DNA from: Spirochaetaceae bacterium
GTDB taxonomy: Bacteria > Spirochaetota > Spirochaetia > DSM-27196 > Salinispiraceae
Assembly: GCA_007129335.1 (NCBI GenBank)
Contig: SKVS01000183.1
Coordinates: 1-7,572, forward strand
Reading direction: 5' to 3'
Length of the DNA: 7,572 nt
Shown: positions 6,480 through 7,572 of the stretch, in pieces
Position numbering within the stretch: position 1 is the stretch's first letter
How the letters are laid out: each line of letters begins with the position of its first letter
Notes under the pieces: model-generated
Told to the model about the DNA's origin: nothing
Database searches by the model: none
Seen by the model: only the letters and a program-made list of their open reading frames with translations
Translations under genes and position numbers: made by a program

Positions 6480-6502
6480 TCTAGACAGGGCAAAAGTCTA
6501 AA
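6480..6502. repeat. Imperfect inverted repeat between the acetyltransferase gene and mtnN
   Basis: TCTAGAC (6480-6486) and GTCTAAA (6496-6502) are 7-base arms with one mismatch and a 9-base spacer, directly after the acetyltransferase TAG. In RNA the mismatch is a G-U pair, so a 7-pair hairpin could form, but it is AT-rich and has no following U-run. It overlaps the upstream edge of the candidate mtnN promoter, so an operator is as plausible as a weak transcript end. Confidence 0.3.
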
Positions 6503-7330
6503 CTATAAAGCTACACGGTTTGTATTCATCCACTGGACCGCAATATCGACTGCTGCCCGGATAGGAAACAATTTAACCTGTGCAGCTCCAACCGTCCCAA
6601 CTTTTACCACACCCTTTTCTTCCAGGAATTCACCGATTGCAGGAAAATCCTCAGAGAAAAAATTAATGTCCTTAAACTGAACCCAGGTACGTTTTTTGCG
6701 GAACGGCTTGGCAACCGGGGCCGCACAGGGTACGGTAATTTTTCCCGGCCAGGAAGATCGGTACTCAGCTAAATGGAAACAGGTATTCTTGTCGTACCCT
6801 ACACCCAACAGAAGCACCTGGGCATCCAGGTCGTACAATCTTCCCAGAGGACTGGTATCATCCATCATAAAATCCAGTTTTTTATCCCGGAGAATGAACC
6901 GGGCCAGAGGGCCTCGGGCTGCAAAGGATGCATTAGGATGAAAACTGCGCCGGGCACCCGGTGTGGTGCGAAAAAGCTCGGGAATTGAACCCATTCCCCA
7001 GGAAGGAGACAAAAAAGGGTCATATGCTGGCAGATTTTTCCGGATAATCGGCCACCATTTTTCCGGGACCGGTGGATTTTCCCACTCGGAAGGTTCACTC
7101 AGGTGTCCGGTATGGGTCGGCATGACCAGGGTCCCCTTCTGGCCTACAACCTTATTCAATGCCATGACAACCGTTTGTGCACCACCGGCAACCCAGCCAA
7201 GAGATGAGAGGCTGCTGTGTACCAACAGGTTAACTCCTTTGGAAAGGCCAAGAGCTTCAAGGTCGTGACTCAGGGAGGAGAGGGTAACGGGTACAGGCGT
7301 TTCCTGATTAATGGTGTCTGACTCAGCCAT
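6503..7330 (-). CDS. AAC(3)-family N-acetyltransferase (aminoglycoside 3-N-acetyltransferase-like)
   Basis: A 275-residue protein of the Antibiotic_NAT/AAC(3) family (YokD-like fold), whose members transfer acetyl from acetyl-CoA to an amino group; the best-known act on position 3 of aminoglycosides. From the chosen start the family signatures are LLVHSSLSSLGWVAGG (35-50), TLVMPTHTG (67-75), GMGSIPELFRTTPGARRSFHPNASFAARGP (112-141) and SPLGRLYDLDAQVLLLGVGYDKNTCFHLAEY (160-190), which holds the conserved His186 and Glu189 of the active site. No family region is missing. The ATG at 7330 is preferred to an upstream in-frame TTG at 7396, because it overlaps the upstream stop by 8 bases (ATGGCTGA, translational coupling) and the extra 22 residues would not resemble the family N-terminus. 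It has no good Shine-Dalgarno, which fits coupling. Chromosomal homologues are common and may not give resistance; the natural substrate is uncertain. Confidence 0.9.
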   Translation of the reverse strand: MAESDTINQETPVPVTLSSLSHDLEALGLSKGVNLLVHSSLSSLGWVAGGAQTVVMALNKVVGQKGTLVMPTHTGHLSEPSEWENPPVPEKWWPIIRKNLPAYDPFLSPSWGMGSIPELFRTTPGARRSFHPNASFAARGPLARFILRDKKLDFMMDDTSPLGRLYDLDAQVLLLGVGYDKNTCFHLAEYRSSWPGKITVPCAAPVAKPFRKKRTWVQFKDINFFSEDFPAIGEFLEEKGVVKVGTVGAAQVKLFPIRAAVDIAVQWMNTNRVAL

Positions 7331-7572
7331 GGAAGGTTCGGGACTGGTAATCCAGGAGTTCTTCAACCGAGCCTGCTGCCTGGATTGCCGATACAACGGG
7401 GGCGGCGTACATTTTCAAAAGCGTTGCAGCCACCTTTTGAGCCAAACGAGTGCTATTGAGCTTTGGTTCGCCATTGAATGTTTGCTCCGGTGCTTTGAGT
7501 TCTCCTGAGAGCAACTTTTGGATTACCTGGATGTACTGATCATCGGCCCGGTTAAGAACCCATTGGCCCTGG
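7323..7572 (-). CDS. Unrecognised protein, C-terminal 82 residues (5' partial)
   Basis: The frame is open from the right window edge down to a TGA at 7325-7323 and its N-terminus lies outside the window. The visible tail begins QGQWVLNRADDQYIQVIQKLL and continues as mixed amphipathic helix (RLAQKVAATLLKMYAAPVVSAIQAAGSVEELLDY), ending in RTFHG. It has no membrane segment, signal or cysteine motif, and I do not recognise the family. It is believed to be real because the frame stays open with protein-like composition to the edge and its stop overlaps the acetyltransferase start by 8 bases, a typical operon junction. That overlap suggests translational coupling and perhaps related function. Confidence 0.65.
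   Translation of the reverse strand, partial: QGQWVLNRADDQYIQVIQKLLSGELKAPEQTFNGEPKLNSTRLAQKVAATLLKMYAAPVVSAIQAAGSVEELLDYQSRTFHG

Noticed and set aside
7331..7396. N-terminal extension of the acetyltransferase from a TTG at 7396
   Set aside because: No ribosome binding site, the extra residues do not fit the family, and it would overlap the upstream gene by over 70 bases. The ATG at 7330 gives a normal family length.

Overview
The window reads as ordinary chromosomal DNA of moderate GC from a motile, chemotactic bacterium. The style of the chemoreceptor's signalling domain and the presence of LuxS would fit a free-living spirochaete (Spirochaetaceae-like). That is an impression from protein sequence style only; no rRNA or other marker gene is present. 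I see no mobile element, CRISPR array, tRNA or rRNA. Eight protein-coding genes fill almost all of the window and no gene-free stretch exceeds 80 bases.

Layout: at the left edge, on the plus strand, lies the C-terminal effector-binding part of a DeoR/GlpR-type repressor (about 2-499; its N-terminal helix-turn-helix lies outside the window). It converges on a block of seven minus-strand genes with only 12 bases between the stop codons. In transcription order (right to left) the block holds: the tail of an unrecognised protein (7572-7323); an AAC(3)-family acetyl-CoA-dependent N-acetyltransferase whose start codon overlaps the stop of that gene; 5'-methylthioadenosine/S-adenosylhomocysteine nucleosidase (mtnN/pfs); S-ribosylhomocysteine lyase (luxS); a CPBP-family (CAAX/Abi-type) intramembrane protease; a class-3-like aldehyde dehydrogenase; and a dCache-domain methyl-accepting chemotaxis protein.

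Biology: the core is mtnN-luxS, two consecutive enzymes that turn S-adenosylhomocysteine into S-ribosylhomocysteine and then into homocysteine plus DPD, the precursor of autoinducer-2 (AI-2). They are 36 bases apart, and the membrane protease follows 39 bases after luxS, so these three are probably co-transcribed. The aldehyde dehydrogenase (33 bases further) and the chemoreceptor (79 bases further) may be read-through members or have their own promoters. Some dCache chemoreceptors in other bacteria are known to sense AI-2, so a receptor downstream of luxS on the same strand is a testable candidate for AI-2 taxis, though linkage is the only evidence here.

The most unusual sequence-level signal is at the protease start. 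A 13-base tandem duplication has copied the ribosome binding site and ATG. The stronger Shine-Dalgarno now drives an out-of-frame 8-codon upstream ORF that overlaps the true start, while the copied, weaker one serves the protease. Two other starts (aldehyde dehydrogenase and nucleosidase) have weak or no Shine-Dalgarno and a -10-like box within 6-8 bases of the ATG, suggesting possible leaderless or very short-leader transcripts. I did not find a convincing undescribed multi-gene system.
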